A stretch of DNA of 64,000 nt from Bacteroidota bacterium (GCA_017860275.1 JAFNAQ010000002.1:119089-183088); one strand, 5' to 3'; shown: positions 16,102 to 25,431, counted from the stretch's first letter. Notes: a model not told the origin generated them from the sequence alone. Numbers and translations are program-made.

Positions 16102-16590
16102 CTATTTTATTGATTTCTTTCTATCAAAAACAAATAGTTTATTTAATATAAAACCTAGAAATGCGTTTGGAATTATAACAATTGCCTGACCAATTGCATC
16201 GGAAAGTTTAGATTTATCAATTGGTAGGTTATGTACGAAACTTAGATATTCTTGAGATAAAATATAACTATAAATTCCAGAGTGTTTTAATAGGAATAAC
16301 TCTCCAACATTTACTAAATAAATAAATCCATATACTAAGAAAAAATGGAGTATTAGTTTATTCGTTTTTGTTTCAAAAACTATATAACCAGTTGTTTTGT
16401 AATTAAATAGAACACCCAATATCTGAGAAAATAATAGGGAGAGGGAGTAGTGAAGTCCAAGCCAAATAAATAATAGGAATAAAAAATATCCAAAAGCTGT
16501 ATTCAGTACGCCAACAAAAATAAATCGAATAAACTTATTTTCTATTCTCCAGAGCAAATCAATTGGGTATTTAGCAATTCTTTTTATCAT
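16102..16590 (-). CDS. GtrA family membrane protein
   Basis: A 162-residue four-helix membrane protein of the GtrA/DPMS family, thought to flip or help transport lipid-linked sugars. The family opening FIRFIFVGVLNTAFGYFLFL is at about residues 20-39, and the C-terminal helix ends NAFLGFILNKLFVF, followed by a basic tail. It is a single gene with its own promoter (16610-16617) divergent from surE. No glycosyltransferase partner is adjacent. Confidence 0.85.
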   Translation of the reverse strand: MIKRIAKYPIDLLWRIENKFIRFIFVGVLNTAFGYFLFLLFIWLGLHYSLSLLFSQILGVLFNYKTTGYIVFETKTNKLILHFFLVYGFIYLVNVGELFLLKHSGIYSYILSQEYLSFVHNLPIDKSKLSDAIGQAIVIIPNAFLGFILNKLFVFDRKKSIK

Positions 16591-16609
16591 ATTTATTAGC
16601 TTTAGTATG

Positions 16610-16617
16610 CAAAAGTA
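16610..16617 (-). promoter_or_regulatory. -7 element TACTTTTG of the GtrA gene
   Basis: On the minus strand this reads TACTTTTG, 20 bases upstream of the GtrA start, back to back with the surE element at 16631-16638. Confidence 0.55.
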
Positions 16618-16630
16618 GTAATTTTCTTTG

Positions 16631-16638
16631 TATTTTTG
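16631..16638 (+). promoter_or_regulatory. -7 element TATTTTTG of the surE operon
   Basis: TATTTTTG matches TAnnTTTG and lies 32 bases before the surE ATG. Confidence 0.55.
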
Positions 16639-16670
16639 CTTCTTTTATTAACAATTTCAATACTATTATA

Positions 16671-17447
16671 ATGAGTAAAAGGCCACTAATATTTATCACC
16701 AATGATGATAGTTTTCATGCTAAGGGGATAAGATTACTTATTGATATAATGAGGAAATTAGGTGACGTTATTGTTGTTGCTCCAACAGTTCAACGTTCAG
16801 GTCAAAGCCATGCAATAACTGTAAATGAACCTCTTCGATATCATAAGGTACATCAGGAAGATGGATATTGTGCATATGTTTGCAATGGAACTCCTGTTGA
16901 TTGTGTTAAGATAGCTTTTAATATTTTGATGAAAGATAGGAAGCCTGACTTATTGGTTTCAGGGATTAATCATGGTTCAAATGCATCTATTAATACAATA
17001 TATTCAGGGACTATGGCTGCTGTATTTGAGGGATGTTCGGAAGGTATTCCAAGTATTGGGTATTCGATAGACTGCCATAGTGCTGATGTTGATTTCTCTT
17101 TTTCAGAAAATATTATTGAGAATCTTGCAGTAGATGTACTTGAAAATGGATTAGATAGTGGAGTTTGTTTGAATGTAAATTTCCCTAACTCACCCATCAA
17201 AGGTATTAAGGTTTGTCATCAAGCTAAGGCATATTGGAATGAAGATTTTATAGGAAGAAAAGATCCAATGGGTGGGGATTATTATTGGTTAACTGGAGTT
17301 TATAATTGTTTAGATGAATCTCCGGATGCCGATTATAATGTCTTAGAAAAAGGATATGCATCAATAACTCCAATGCAGGTAGATTTTACAGCTTATAAGG
17401 TTATAGATAAATATAGTGATAGATTTAAACGATTATATAATGAATAA
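16671..17447 (+). CDS. surE: 5'/3'-nucleotidase SurE
   Basis: A 258-residue metal-dependent phosphatase that removes phosphate from nucleoside monophosphates and short polyphosphates. The metal site is visible: N11-D12-D13 in FITNDDSFHAKG, S43 in QRSGQSHAIT, and the Asn of SGINHGSN. It is the first gene of a plus-strand run through 21903. The stop overlaps the next gene by eight bases. Confidence 0.95.
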   Translation: MSKRPLIFITNDDSFHAKGIRLLIDIMRKLGDVIVVAPTVQRSGQSHAITVNEPLRYHKVHQEDGYCAYVCNGTPVDCVKIAFNILMKDRKPDLLVSGINHGSNASINTIYSGTMAAVFEGCSEGIPSIGYSIDCHSADVDFSFSENIIENLAVDVLENGLDSGVCLNVNFPNSPIKGIKVCHQAKAYWNEDFIGRKDPMGGDYYWLTGVYNCLDESPDADYNVLEKGYASITPMQVDFTAYKVIDKYSDRFKRLYNE

Positions 17448-17748
17448 AATTAAACAAGATAATTTTGCTTTAGGATTATTGATGGGAATAGGCTCAATAT
17501 TGATTAGCTCTGGTATAATCATATTGGTTCTTTCAATATTTGGAAAAACACTTACTGATGATCCAAAAATATTATTATTCTCTTTTATTATACCAATTTT
17601 ATTAATGAGATGGTATGTTAAACTTAAGTATTTATTATCGGCAAGAGGAATTATTTTGACTATTGTGTTTGGTTTTTTCGTCTTAGGTTACTACCTATTT
17701 AAAATTGGAGCCTTTGCTTCATCGGGACTAAATCTCTTAAATTCATAG
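17440..17748 (+). CDS. Small three-helix membrane protein, unknown
   Basis: A protein of about 102 residues with a short charged N-terminus (MNKIKQDN) and three predicted membrane helices (about 10-32, 44-62 and 72-92). The ATG at 17440 overlaps the surE stop by eight bases; an upstream in-frame start at 17416 is less likely. It sits between surE and lpxB with a 3-base gap to lpxB. I do not recognise the family; a role linked to the envelope is suggested only by context. Confidence 0.65.
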   Translation: MNKIKQDNFALGLLMGIGSILISSGIIILVLSIFGKTLTDDPKILLFSFIIPILLMRWYVKLKYLLSARGIILTIVFGFFVLGYYLFKIGAFASSGLNLLNS

Positions 17749-17751
17749 ATA

Positions 17752-18864
17752 ATGAAGTATTATATCATTGCTGGAGAGGTGTCTGGAGATTTACATGCTT
17801 CATTTCTAATAAAAGAACTTAAAGCTCAAGACCCGAGTGCTGAGTTTAGAGTTTGGGGTGGAGACATGATGAGAACGGAAGGAGCCACAATTGTAAGACA
17901 TATTAATGACCTTGCATTTATGGGTTTTGTCGAAGTAATTGCAAATCTAAAGACTATTCTTGGCAATTTAAGCTTCTGCAAAAAAGATATAATAAACTAT
18001 AATCCTGATTGTGTAATCTTTGTTGACTATCCTGGCTTTAATCTCAAGATAGCTAAGTTTTGTCATAAGAAGAATATAAAAAACTTCTATTATATTTCTC
18101 CAAAAGTCTGGGCTTGGAAGAAAGGTCGAATCAAAACTATGAAAAAGGTTTTGGATAAACTTTTTGTAATATTTCCATTTGAGAAGAAATTCTTTGAAAA
18201 ATACAATTTTAATGTTGAATATGTTGGAAATCCTATCTTGGATGAGATATTGGATTTTACGCAAACTCAAAAAAAGGAAGACTTTCTCTCAAAGAATTCT
18301 TTAGATTCTAAGCCAATAATTGCTCTTCTGCCAGGGAGTAGGGTGCAGGAAATTAAAACTACACTCCCTATTCAAATGAGTTTGGTCGAAAAGTATCCTG
18401 ATTTTGAATTTGTTGTTGCTGGACTAAATAATCATTCAGAGGCTTTCTACAGAAAGTATATGAATTGTGATAAAACAAAGATTATATTCAATCAGACTTA
18501 TTCAATATTAAATGTCGCATATTCTGCGGTTGTTTGTTCTGGTACAGCAACACTCGAAACTGCATTGTTCAATGTTCCTGAAGTAGTTTGCTATAAAGCC
18601 AACCCCATTTCATTTAGTATTGGCAAGCTTCTTGTTGATCTAAACTATATATCGCTTGTAAATATAATATTAGACAAACTTGCTGTAGTTGAACTTCTAC
18701 AAAATGATTGGACAACGGAAAAATTAGATATTGAATTTAAAAAGATTACGTTCGATAGAGATTATAGGAATATTATGCTAATGGAATATACTAATCTAAA
18801 ATCAATGCTAGGAAATGCTGGTGCAAGTAGGACAACTGCATCAAAAATAATAGAGTTAATATAA
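17752..18864 (+). CDS. lpxB: Lipid-A-disaccharide synthase
   Basis: A 370-residue peripheral membrane glycosyltransferase (GT19) that joins UDP-2,3-diacylglucosamine and lipid X to form the lipid A disaccharide. The start YYIIAGEVSGDLHASFLI and the middle FYYISPKVWAWKKGRI, FPFEKKFFEKYN and ALLPGSRVQEI are hallmark motifs, and CSGTATLETALFNVPEVVCYK near 262-282 completes the nucleotide site. Its presence shows a lipopolysaccharide-bearing outer membrane. It is tightly packed between the small membrane protein and the SpoIID-like gene. Confidence 0.95.
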   Translation: MKYYIIAGEVSGDLHASFLIKELKAQDPSAEFRVWGGDMMRTEGATIVRHINDLAFMGFVEVIANLKTILGNLSFCKKDIINYNPDCVIFVDYPGFNLKIAKFCHKKNIKNFYYISPKVWAWKKGRIKTMKKVLDKLFVIFPFEKKFFEKYNFNVEYVGNPILDEILDFTQTQKKEDFLSKNSLDSKPIIALLPGSRVQEIKTTLPIQMSLVEKYPDFEFVVAGLNNHSEAFYRKYMNCDKTKIIFNQTYSILNVAYSAVVCSGTATLETALFNVPEVVCYKANPISFSIGKLLVDLNYISLVNIILDKLAVVELLQNDWTTEKLDIEFKKITFDRDYRNIMLMEYTNLKSMLGNAGASRTTASKIIELI

Positions 18865-18869
18865 ATAAT

Positions 18870-20024
18870 ATGAAAATAAAATCACTCTCAATATTTTTAG
18901 CCTTAGGACTTGGGTTTTCATTTAACTCATTTTCTCAGAATATTAAGGTTAGAATATTCTCTGATCAAACAATAACTCACGCAACAATAAGATCTTCATT
19001 TGGGAGGTATTCTTTAAGTCTTGATAATAACTCCCCAATAACAATTACTAAAACATCTAAAGTAGATATCAAGTCAAAAGATCAAAAAGTAGAAGTTAAG
19101 ATAAATGATTCCCTTTATGGTTGTTTTAATAATATTGTTTTTAATAAGGAAGGTCTTAGATCCTTTTTTCAAATAGAGACAAATATTAAATCATTAACCC
19201 GAAGATATGATGATAATCTAATTGTAAATTCTGACAATAAGGGATTGAGGCTTATAAATAATATTGAAACAGAGAATTATATTGCTGGGGTTGTGCAAGC
19301 AGAAACTTGGGGGGCGACAAAGAATGTTGACTTCTTTAAGATTCAAGCAATTTGCGTTAGAAACTATATTATGATGAATATTGCAAAACACAAAAAAGAT
19401 GGATATCAAATGTGTGATGCAGTACATTGCCAGGCCTACAAAGGTAGAGCTAATCAACCAGAGGTAATTGAGGGTGCTTACAATAGTAAAGGAGAAATCA
19501 TTGTAGATATAAATGGAAATATTATAGAAACCTTATTCCATTCAAATAGTGGAGGGCAGACAGTGAGTTCTGAAGATGTATGGGGAAAACCTTTTTCCCA
19601 TTTGGTTGGAAAGATAGATTCATTTTCTGTTGGACTTAAGGCATATGCTTGGGAAAAATATATACCATTAAAAGATTGGCAAAGATATTTCAAAGAAAAA
19701 GAAGTAAATGTAAAAGATGATTCAATAAAGAATGAGCTCTTGAATTTTTCTCAAAATGAAGGAAGAAAAAAGGAAATGTTAGGCGTATCCTTAGTACAAA
19801 TAAGAAAAGACTTTAATCTAAGATCTACATTTTTTTCATGTCAAGAATGGGGCTCTGAAGTTAAATTAAATGGAAAAGGTTATGGTCATGGAGTTGGACT
19901 TAGTCAGGAAGGCGCAATAAAGATGTGTGATGAAGGATTTGAATACTGGCAGGTTATTGAACATTATTATACAGGTGCAAAAATTAAACGCATTGATGAA
20001 GATAAATTATTAGGAGAAAATTAA
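18870..20024 (+). CDS. SpoIID/LytB domain protein, secreted
   Basis: A 384-residue protein with a signal peptide (residues 1-22, ...FSFNSFSQN) and a SpoIID/LytB domain (about 120-370). Family motifs include ENYIAGVVQAETWGAT, RNYIMMNIAKHKKDGY, CDAVHCQAYKG and GHGVGLSQEGAIKMC. In Bacillus, SpoIID is a peptidoglycan lytic transglycosylase acting on denuded glycan; non-sporulating Bacteroidota carry homologues probably acting in wall turnover. The catalytic-type Glu of AETWG is present. It is five bases after lpxB and 13 before the thioredoxin-like gene. Confidence 0.88.
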   Translation: MKIKSLSIFLALGLGFSFNSFSQNIKVRIFSDQTITHATIRSSFGRYSLSLDNNSPITITKTSKVDIKSKDQKVEVKINDSLYGCFNNIVFNKEGLRSFFQIETNIKSLTRRYDDNLIVNSDNKGLRLINNIETENYIAGVVQAETWGATKNVDFFKIQAICVRNYIMMNIAKHKKDGYQMCDAVHCQAYKGRANQPEVIEGAYNSKGEIIVDINGNIIETLFHSNSGGQTVSSEDVWGKPFSHLVGKIDSFSVGLKAYAWEKYIPLKDWQRYFKEKEVNVKDDSIKNELLNFSQNEGRKKEMLGVSLVQIRKDFNLRSTFFSCQEWGSEVKLNGKGYGHGVGLSQEGAIKMCDEGFEYWQVIEHYYTGAKIKRIDEDKLLGEN

Positions 20025-20037
20025 ACAATAAATAAGT

Positions 20038-20625
20038 ATGAAAAAATCAACAAGTTTTAAATTATTAGTTGCTTTGGTAACATTATTATTATCTACAATT
20101 TCTCTTTCTGCACAAGAGAATAAGAATACCTCAATAAAATGGATAAATATTATTGAAGTTGAAAAAACTTTAAAACAAGAGGAAAATAGCTCAAAGAGAG
20201 TATTTATTGATTGTTTTACAGATTGGTGTGGTTGGTGCAAAAAAATGGATAAAGATACTTTTGAAGATACACTTATTTCTAAAATAATGAATCATTATTT
20301 TGTCTGTGTTAAGTTTGATGCTGAGGATAAAAGAGATATTTCTTTCGCAGGAACAATATATAAAAACCCTAATCCTAATGGAAGAAGAACACCAAATGAA
20401 CTTGCAGCAAAATTATTAAATAATCGTCTTTCTTATCCTTCGTTTTCAGTTTTAAACTCTGACTTAACAATTGCAACAGTAATCCCTGGATATTATTCTG
20501 CAAAAGATTTTGAACCAATGGCTGTATTTTTAGGAGGTAAATATGAAACAAAATATTCTTGGGAAGAGTTCAGAAAAATATACGAATCAGAAATTAAACC
20601 ACAGGTTTTAAAATTAATGAAATAA
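20038..20625 (+). CDS. Periplasmic thioredoxin-like protein
   Basis: A 195-residue exported protein with a signal peptide (residues 1-25, ...STISLSAQ) and a thioredoxin fold. The redox motif is W63-C64-G65-W66-C67, followed by KKMDKDTFED, as in the DsbD-C/thioredoxin_7 group. It probably reduces or isomerises disulfides in envelope proteins. It lies in the surE-cyuA-like run with a 3-base gap to the next gene. Confidence 0.85.
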   Translation: MKKSTSFKLLVALVTLLLSTISLSAQENKNTSIKWINIIEVEKTLKQEENSSKRVFIDCFTDWCGWCKKMDKDTFEDTLISKIMNHYFVCVKFDAEDKRDISFAGTIYKNPNPNGRRTPNELAAKLLNNRLSYPSFSVLNSDLTIATVIPGYYSAKDFEPMAVFLGGKYETKYSWEEFRKIYESEIKPQVLKLMK

Positions 20626-20628
20626 TTT

Positions 20629-21903
20629 ATGGAACAAAGAAAACTTGATATAATAAGGAATCTTTTAAGAGATAATATTATGCCAGCAACGGGTTGTACA
20701 GAACCAGTTGCAGTTGCACTATGTTGTGCTAAAGCAAAGGAATTACTGGGGCAAATACCAGAAAGAGTTGAACTTATGCTTAGCAAGAATGTAATAAAAA
20801 ATGCTATGGGAGTGGGGATACCTGGGACAGGGATGATAGGTTTACCTATTGCTGTTAGCCTAGGAGTGGTTTGTGGAGAGAGTGCTAATGGTTTAGATGT
20901 TCTTGGATGTGCAAAAGATAATTTGGACTTAGCAAAAGAGTGGATGGATAACCACATAATTGAAGTGAATCCAGCCGAAACAACAGAAAAGCTATATATT
21001 GAATGTATAGCATATAAAGGAAATGATTTTTCAAAAGCAATCATTGCTAAAAATCATACTAATTTCATTCATCTTCAAAAAAATAATGAGGTTATTAAAC
21101 ATATTGAATTAGAAGAAAAAGCTGATAATCTCAATAACCAAAGCTTATATAATGAACTAAAGGCTATAGATATATTCAATTATGCCACAACTGCGCCATT
21201 GGAAGAAATTGATTGGTTAATGGAAAGTGTAAGATTTAATAAACTAGCCTCTGAAGAAGGGTTAAAAGGAGATTATGGTCTGAGATTAGGAAAGACTTTG
21301 TTAAATGACGAAGAACTTTCATTAAGAAAAAAAGTTATTGGAAGAACATGTGCAGCATCGGATGCGAGAATGGATGGAGCTACAACAGCTGTTTATTCAA
21401 ACTCAGGCTCTGGCAACCAAGGAATTACTTGCACATTGCCTGTATATGAATTTGGTATTGAAATGGGTAAAAGCCAAGAAGAAATTTTAAGAGCATTGAT
21501 GTTATCACATCTAATGGCTATACATATCAAACAATATATTGGGAGACTTTCTGCACTTTGTGGAATAGTAAATGCATCAATGGGTGCAGGATGTGGAATA
21601 ATGTTATTGCAAGGGGCTAGTTTTGAACAAATAGGATTCCATATAAAAAATATGATAAATGATATTACAGGTATGGTTTGCGATGGTGCAAAACCAAGTT
21701 GCTCATTAAAAATATCGACTGGATTAAATGCAGCATTTGATTCTACAACATTAGCCATGAGAAATATTGTTGTGAATAAGACAGATGGAATTGCAGAAAA
21801 AGATGTAGATAATTCTATTGAAAACCTTGGAAGAATAGGTCGTTATGGTATGGATAAAACTGATGAGTTAATTCTATCTATTATGACCTCAAAACGAAGT
21901 TAG
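20629..21903 (+). CDS. L-cysteine desulfidase-like / UPF0597 (serine dehydratase alpha type)
   Basis: A 424-residue cytosolic protein of the UPF0597 family (YhaM/CyuA), a relative of the iron-sulfur L-serine dehydratase alpha chain. Members break down L-cysteine to pyruvate, ammonia and sulfide. The expected iron-sulfur ligands are present: C23 in PATGCTEPVAVAL, a glycine-rich SMGAGCGIML region, and MVCDGAKPSCSLK near the C-terminus. It is the last gene of the surE run. The minus-strand DUF5683 gene converges one base beyond its stop, with no clear terminator. Confidence 0.88.
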   Translation: MEQRKLDIIRNLLRDNIMPATGCTEPVAVALCCAKAKELLGQIPERVELMLSKNVIKNAMGVGIPGTGMIGLPIAVSLGVVCGESANGLDVLGCAKDNLDLAKEWMDNHIIEVNPAETTEKLYIECIAYKGNDFSKAIIAKNHTNFIHLQKNNEVIKHIELEEKADNLNNQSLYNELKAIDIFNYATTAPLEEIDWLMESVRFNKLASEEGLKGDYGLRLGKTLLNDEELSLRKKVIGRTCAASDARMDGATTAVYSNSGSGNQGITCTLPVYEFGIEMGKSQEEILRALMLSHLMAIHIKQYIGRLSALCGIVNASMGAGCGIMLLQGASFEQIGFHIKNMINDITGMVCDGAKPSCSLKISTGLNAAFDSTTLAMRNIVVNKTDGIAEKDVDNSIENLGRIGRYGMDKTDELILSIMTSKRS

Positions 21904-21904
21904 T

Positions 21905-22483
21905 TTACTTGAAACTTAACTTCATAGAAAACCCCATTGTTGGAGTTAGACCATTATAAGAATAAGAGGGAATATAGAATGGTTTAATATTCAAGGCAAG
22001 GTTAGGGGATATATCATAATCAAAAAGATGAGCATAAACCATTGCGTCTAAAATATTAAAAATATAAACTGCTGCGCCTGCAAAAAGACTTAATTCAAAG
22101 TTCTTTTCGTAGGCGTAGTATAAGTTATAAATACTTTGATCTGGATAATTTACATATTGAGGATTTCTTCCAATAGTAATACCATTAGCCCTTAGATTAT
22201 ATTCTTTATGAAATTTTGTTGCACCATTATAGTTTGTTATTGCAAAATATGCAACCGTACCTAAGCCTGCATAGACAATAGGCACTTTCCATGCTTGTTT
22301 ATTATATATCTGTCCTAGCCCAGGGAGAAAAGTAGAATATAATGTTGCCTTAGTAGGAGAGTGTTTTTTTAATGGTTTGAGACTTATTTTTGTTGAATCA
22401 ACATTTTGAGCCATTCCAATATTAGTGAGGAAGACAAAAATGATAACTAAAAAAATCTTTAATGTTGAATTTTGATTAACCAT
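21905..22483 (-). CDS. DUF5683 family membrane protein
   Basis: A 192-residue protein with a signal peptide (residues 1-25, ...NIGMAQN) and a DUF5683 domain: HSPTKATLYSTFLPGLGQIYN, followed by a membrane helix with KVPIVYAGLGTVAYFAI, and a second helix near 125-145. The family is specific to Bacteroidota and lies next to parAB in many of its genomes. It starts five bases after the parB stop, so it is probably translated from the parAB message. The function is unknown. Confidence 0.85.
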   Translation of the reverse strand: MVNQNSTLKIFLVIIFVFLTNIGMAQNVDSTKISLKPLKKHSPTKATLYSTFLPGLGQIYNKQAWKVPIVYAGLGTVAYFAITNYNGATKFHKEYNLRANGITIGRNPQYVNYPDQSIYNLYYAYEKNFELSLFAGAAVYIFNILDAMVYAHLFDYDISPNLALNIKPFYIPSYSYNGLTPTMGFSMKLSFK

Positions 22484-22488
22484 TAAGA

Positions 22489-23373
22489 TTATCCTTCGAT
22501 AATATTTATTATTCGTTCAAAGTCTTTATCATTTGAGAAAGGTATTGTAATTGATCCTTTTCCTCTTTGAGAACGGGAAATCTCTATTTGAGTACCTAAT
22601 ATTTCAGAAAGATTAGATTTCGATTCTGAATAAAAATCAGGTAATGAACCTTTTTTCTTATCCTTCTTTATCTTAGGATTCTTTATATGAGAAACCATAG
22701 ACTCAACTTGACGAACCGAAAGATCTCTTGTAATTATTTGGTGCATGATATCAAGTTGTTGTTCTTGACTATCTACATTAATTATTGCACGAGCATGTCC
22801 CATTGTTATGGAATTGTCACGTATAGCGATTTGAATTTGAGCAGGAAGTTTTAGAAGACGTAAATAGTTTGTTATAGTTGAACGATTTTTACCAACCTTT
22901 TCACTCATTTGTTCTTGAGTAAGGTTACATTCATCAATTAAGCCTTGGAATGAAAGGGCAACCTCAATAGCATTTAGATCCTCTCTTTGGATATTTTCGA
23001 CCAAAGCCATTTCCATTATTTCATTTTCGGTAGCAACCTTAATGTAAGCAGGAATTTCTTTTAGATTAGCCATTTTAGAAGCTCTAAGACGCCTTTCGCC
23101 GGCAATAAGTTGGTACTTATCTTTTGAAATCTTAGTAACAGTAATTGGGGTTATTACTCCATGTTGCTTAATTGATTGAGCTAATTCATCTAAAGCCTGA
23201 GTATCAAACTCCTGTCTTGGTTGATGAGGGTTTGCTTCAATTGACGAAATAGGAATAAATGATAAACCAGCTGTAATTGTATTAGTTGATTCCGATTTTG
23301 GGTTAGCAGTTTCCATTGATTGAAGTAAAGCACCTAGACCTCTACCTAAAACTTGTTTTTTAGCTGTTGCCAT
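22489..23373 (-). CDS. parB: Chromosome partitioning protein ParB
   Basis: A 294-residue ParB with the CTP-binding/N-terminal box GERRLRASKMANLKEIPAY and the ENIQREDLNAIE arginine-patch region, then a KorB-type helix-turn-helix (SEKVGKNRSTITNYLRLLKLP) and a C-terminal dimer domain. It starts with ALGRGLGALLQSM-like residues (VLGRGLGALLQ). It binds parS and spreads as a CTP-dependent clamp. It is four bases after parA. No parS-like TGTTNCACGTGAAACA site was noticed near it by eye. Confidence 0.96.
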   Translation of the reverse strand: MATAKKQVLGRGLGALLQSMETANPKSESTNTITAGLSFIPISSIEANPHQPRQEFDTQALDELAQSIKQHGVITPITVTKISKDKYQLIAGERRLRASKMANLKEIPAYIKVATENEIMEMALVENIQREDLNAIEVALSFQGLIDECNLTQEQMSEKVGKNRSTITNYLRLLKLPAQIQIAIRDNSITMGHARAIINVDSQEQQLDIMHQIITRDLSVRQVESMVSHIKNPKIKKDKKKGSLPDFYSESKSNLSEILGTQIEISRSQRGKGSITIPFSNDKDFERIINIIEG

Positions 23374-23377
23374 TTAT

Positions 23378-24163
23378 TTATTCTTTAATATTATTTTCTT
23401 GTAATGGTTTCTGAATAATCTCTTGTGCAAGATTAATATAGTTTATACTCCCAGTAGAAGAAGCGTCATACATAATTGCTGAAACACCATAAGAAGGAGC
23501 TTCTGCAAGCTTAGTATTATTGTATATTAGTGTATTAAACACCATTTGTTTGAAGTGATTTCTCACATCTTCAACAACTTGACGAGCAAGTCTTAGACGA
23601 GAATCAAACATTGTAAGAACAATACCCTCAATTTCAAGTTCAGTATTTAATCTCCCTTGAACAATACGAATAGTATTAAGAAGTTTTCCAAGACCTTCAA
23701 GTGCAAAATACTGACATTGTACAGGGATTAAAACCGAATCAGCGGCTGTTAGAGCATTAATAGTAACAAGACCAAGTGAAGGAGAACAATCTATAATAAT
23801 ATAGTCGTATTCTTCTTTTACACTATCAAGAATAGTCTTCATTCTATATTCTCTATTTTCTACCTTAGGTAACTCAATTTCTGCACCTACCAAATCAATT
23901 CTAGCAGGCAAAACATAAAGGTTAGGGGTGGAGCTTTCTAATATAGCTTCTCTTGCATCAACACCATCAATCAAACATTCATAAACACTAATCTTAACCT
24001 CCTCTGGCATTATACCTAAGCCCGAAGATGCATTTGCTTGCGGATCGGCATCAATAAGAAGGGTTTTCTTCTCCATAATAGCCATCGCAGCAGAAAGATT
24101 AATTGCTGTAGTAGTCTTACCAACACCACCTTTTTGATTTGCAATTGCAATAATTTTACCCAT
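23378..24163 (-). CDS. parA: Chromosome partitioning ATPase ParA
   Basis: A 261-residue Walker-type ATPase of the ParA/Soj group. The deviant Walker A motif is KGGVGKTTTAINLS at residues 11-24; the signature IIDCSPSLG and the NLYVLPARIDL segment are also present. It drives origin segregation with ParB. Order on the minus strand is parA-parB-DUF5683. The short leader carries no recognisable promoter. Confidence 0.96.
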   Translation of the reverse strand: MGKIIAIANQKGGVGKTTTAINLSAAMAIMEKKTLLIDADPQANASSGLGIMPEEVKISVYECLIDGVDAREAILESSTPNLYVLPARIDLVGAEIELPKVENREYRMKTILDSVKEEYDYIIIDCSPSLGLVTINALTAADSVLIPVQCQYFALEGLGKLLNTIRIVQGRLNTELEIEGIVLTMFDSRLRLARQVVEDVRNHFKQMVFNTLIYNNTKLAEAPSYGVSAIMYDASSTGSINYINLAQEIIQKPLQENNIKE

Positions 24164-24217
24164 AGAAAAAATGAATTAAAAAGCTAAAAAGCTGCCAAAA
24201 GAACAGCCCTATGAGGA

Positions 24218-24553
24218 TTATTCTTTTATTTCGAAGCTGAAATCGTCAAAATTTGGAGTTTCCAAACTATCAATTTCTTCTTCAAATACAGGCTCAATAC
24301 CTGTTTCGATATAATTTATAGTTCCTTGAAGAGCATTCATAAATTTAGCATGATCCTCTTTATATAGGAAGATTTTGTGTTTTTCGTAAGTAAACTGTCC
24401 ATTGTTTTCATTGAATTTACGCTTACTTTCTGTGATTGTTAGATACTTTTCACCAGACTTTGTTTCTTTCACGTCGAAGAAGTATGTACGCTTTCCTGCT
24501 TTAACAGATTTTGAAAATACTTCATCTCTCTCTCTTTGATCTGTATATTCCAT
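24218..24553 (-). CDS. DUF3276/PUR family nucleic-acid-binding protein
   Basis: A 111-residue protein beginning MEYTDQRERDEVFSKSVKAG, with the PUR-repeat-like core KRTYFFDVKETKSGEKYLTITE and a second beta-rich half ending in an acidic tail. DUF3276 proteins are PUR-alpha relatives that bind single-stranded nucleic acid. The ATG at 24553 gives the normal family start; the longer upstream frame is rejected because it runs back to the promoter at 24593-24600. Confidence 0.82.
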   Translation of the reverse strand: MEYTDQRERDEVFSKSVKAGKRTYFFDVKETKSGEKYLTITESKRKFNENNGQFTYEKHKIFLYKEDHAKFMNALQGTINYIETGIEPVFEEEIDSLETPNFDDFSFEIKE

Positions 24554-24592
24554 TATTAATTTATAGTTATTTAAAAGGATTAAACGAAGTAG

Positions 24593-24600
24593 CAAAAATA
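24593..24600 (-). promoter_or_regulatory. -7 element TATTTTTG of the DUF3276 gene
   Basis: On the minus strand TATTTTTG lies 39 bases upstream of the ATG at 24553, which supports that start. Confidence 0.55.
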
Positions 24601-24654
24601 AGTAATTTAATTAATATATACACTAATTATTGCCTTAAAAAAACACTAAATTTA

Positions 24655-25335
24655 TTAAAGTTGTGTGCCATAGTTTCTTGCACCAAATATTGAGCTCCCA
24701 ATCCTAACCATTGTAGAACCCTCTTCAATAGCTAGCATATAGTCGTCAGACATACCCATAGAAATTTCTCTAAAATTATTAGTATCAGAGAAGAATCTTT
24801 CTTTTAATTCTTTAAAAATGCTTTTAAGTTCTCTGAATTCATATCTTGTCTGTTCCTTATCATCAGTAATTGAACCAATTCCCATAACTCCACAAAATAT
24901 AATATTTTTCATATCATTATATTCAACACTTGTAAGCAATTCTATTGCCTCTTGTTTTAAAAGTCCAAACTTCGTTTGTTCATGAGCAATATCTATTTGC
25001 ATTAAGCAAGATACAATCCTATTGTTTTTAATTGCTTCTTTATTAACCTCTGACAATAGTCTAAGACTATCAATAGAATGAATTAGGCTTACAAACGGAA
25101 CAATATATTTAACCTTATTAGTTTGAAGGTGACCAATAAAATGCCACTCAATGTCCTTTGGCATAAGTTCTGCTTTTTCTTTAAGTTCTTGTGCCTTGTT
25201 TTCTCCAAATACCCTCTGCTCTACATAATAAGCTTCGTATAAATCCTCAATAGGTTTAGTCTTTGATACAGCAATAAGCTTAACGTCATTAGGTATTTGC
25301 TTTCTAATCAGCTCTAAATTATCTCTAATTCCCAT
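24655..25335 (-). CDS. YggS/PLPBP family pyridoxal-phosphate homeostasis protein
   Basis: A 226-residue single-domain TIM-barrel protein that binds pyridoxal 5'-phosphate and buffers its supply. The PLP lysine lies in LIAVSKTKP, and the later motifs GENKAQELKEK, WHFIGHLQTNKVK and EISMGMSDDYMLAIEEGSTMVRIGS are diagnostic; the last one holds the phosphate. It is a single gene with its own promoter. Confidence 0.93.
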   Translation of the reverse strand: MGIRDNLELIRKQIPNDVKLIAVSKTKPIEDLYEAYYVEQRVFGENKAQELKEKAELMPKDIEWHFIGHLQTNKVKYIVPFVSLIHSIDSLRLLSEVNKEAIKNNRIVSCLMQIDIAHEQTKFGLLKQEAIELLTSVEYNDMKNIIFCGVMGIGSITDDKEQTRYEFRELKSIFKELKERFFSDTNNFREISMGMSDDYMLAIEEGSTMVRIGSSIFGARNYGTQL

Positions 25336-25363
25336 ATAATTATTATCTTTGTCTTTCCTTATG

Positions 25364-25371
25364 CAAAAATA
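25364..25371 (-). promoter_or_regulatory. -7 element TATTTTTG of the YggS gene
   Basis: On the minus strand TATTTTTG lies 28 bases upstream of the start codon, divergent from the lipoprotein promoter at 25403. Confidence 0.55.
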
Positions 25372-25376
25372 AACTA

Positions 25377-25410
25377 TTTTTTGTTTTTCTCTAAGGATTA
25401 ATTAACTTTG
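25377..25410 (+). promoter_or_regulatory. Consensus promoter (TTTG-N19-TAACTTTG) of the lipoprotein operon
   Basis: A -33 TTTG ends at 25383 and is followed, after 19 bases, by TAACTTTG at 25403-25410. This is an exact match to the Bacteroidota consensus spacing. It forces the start codon of the next gene to be the ATG at 25432, not the earlier TTG. Confidence 0.8.
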
Positions 25411-25431
25411 CATCATAATAATTCATTTTTT

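Noticed and set aside
22489-24163. parS site near parAB
   Set aside because: No TGTTNCACGTGAAACA-like palindrome was noticed by eye; a computed scan would be needed to exclude it.
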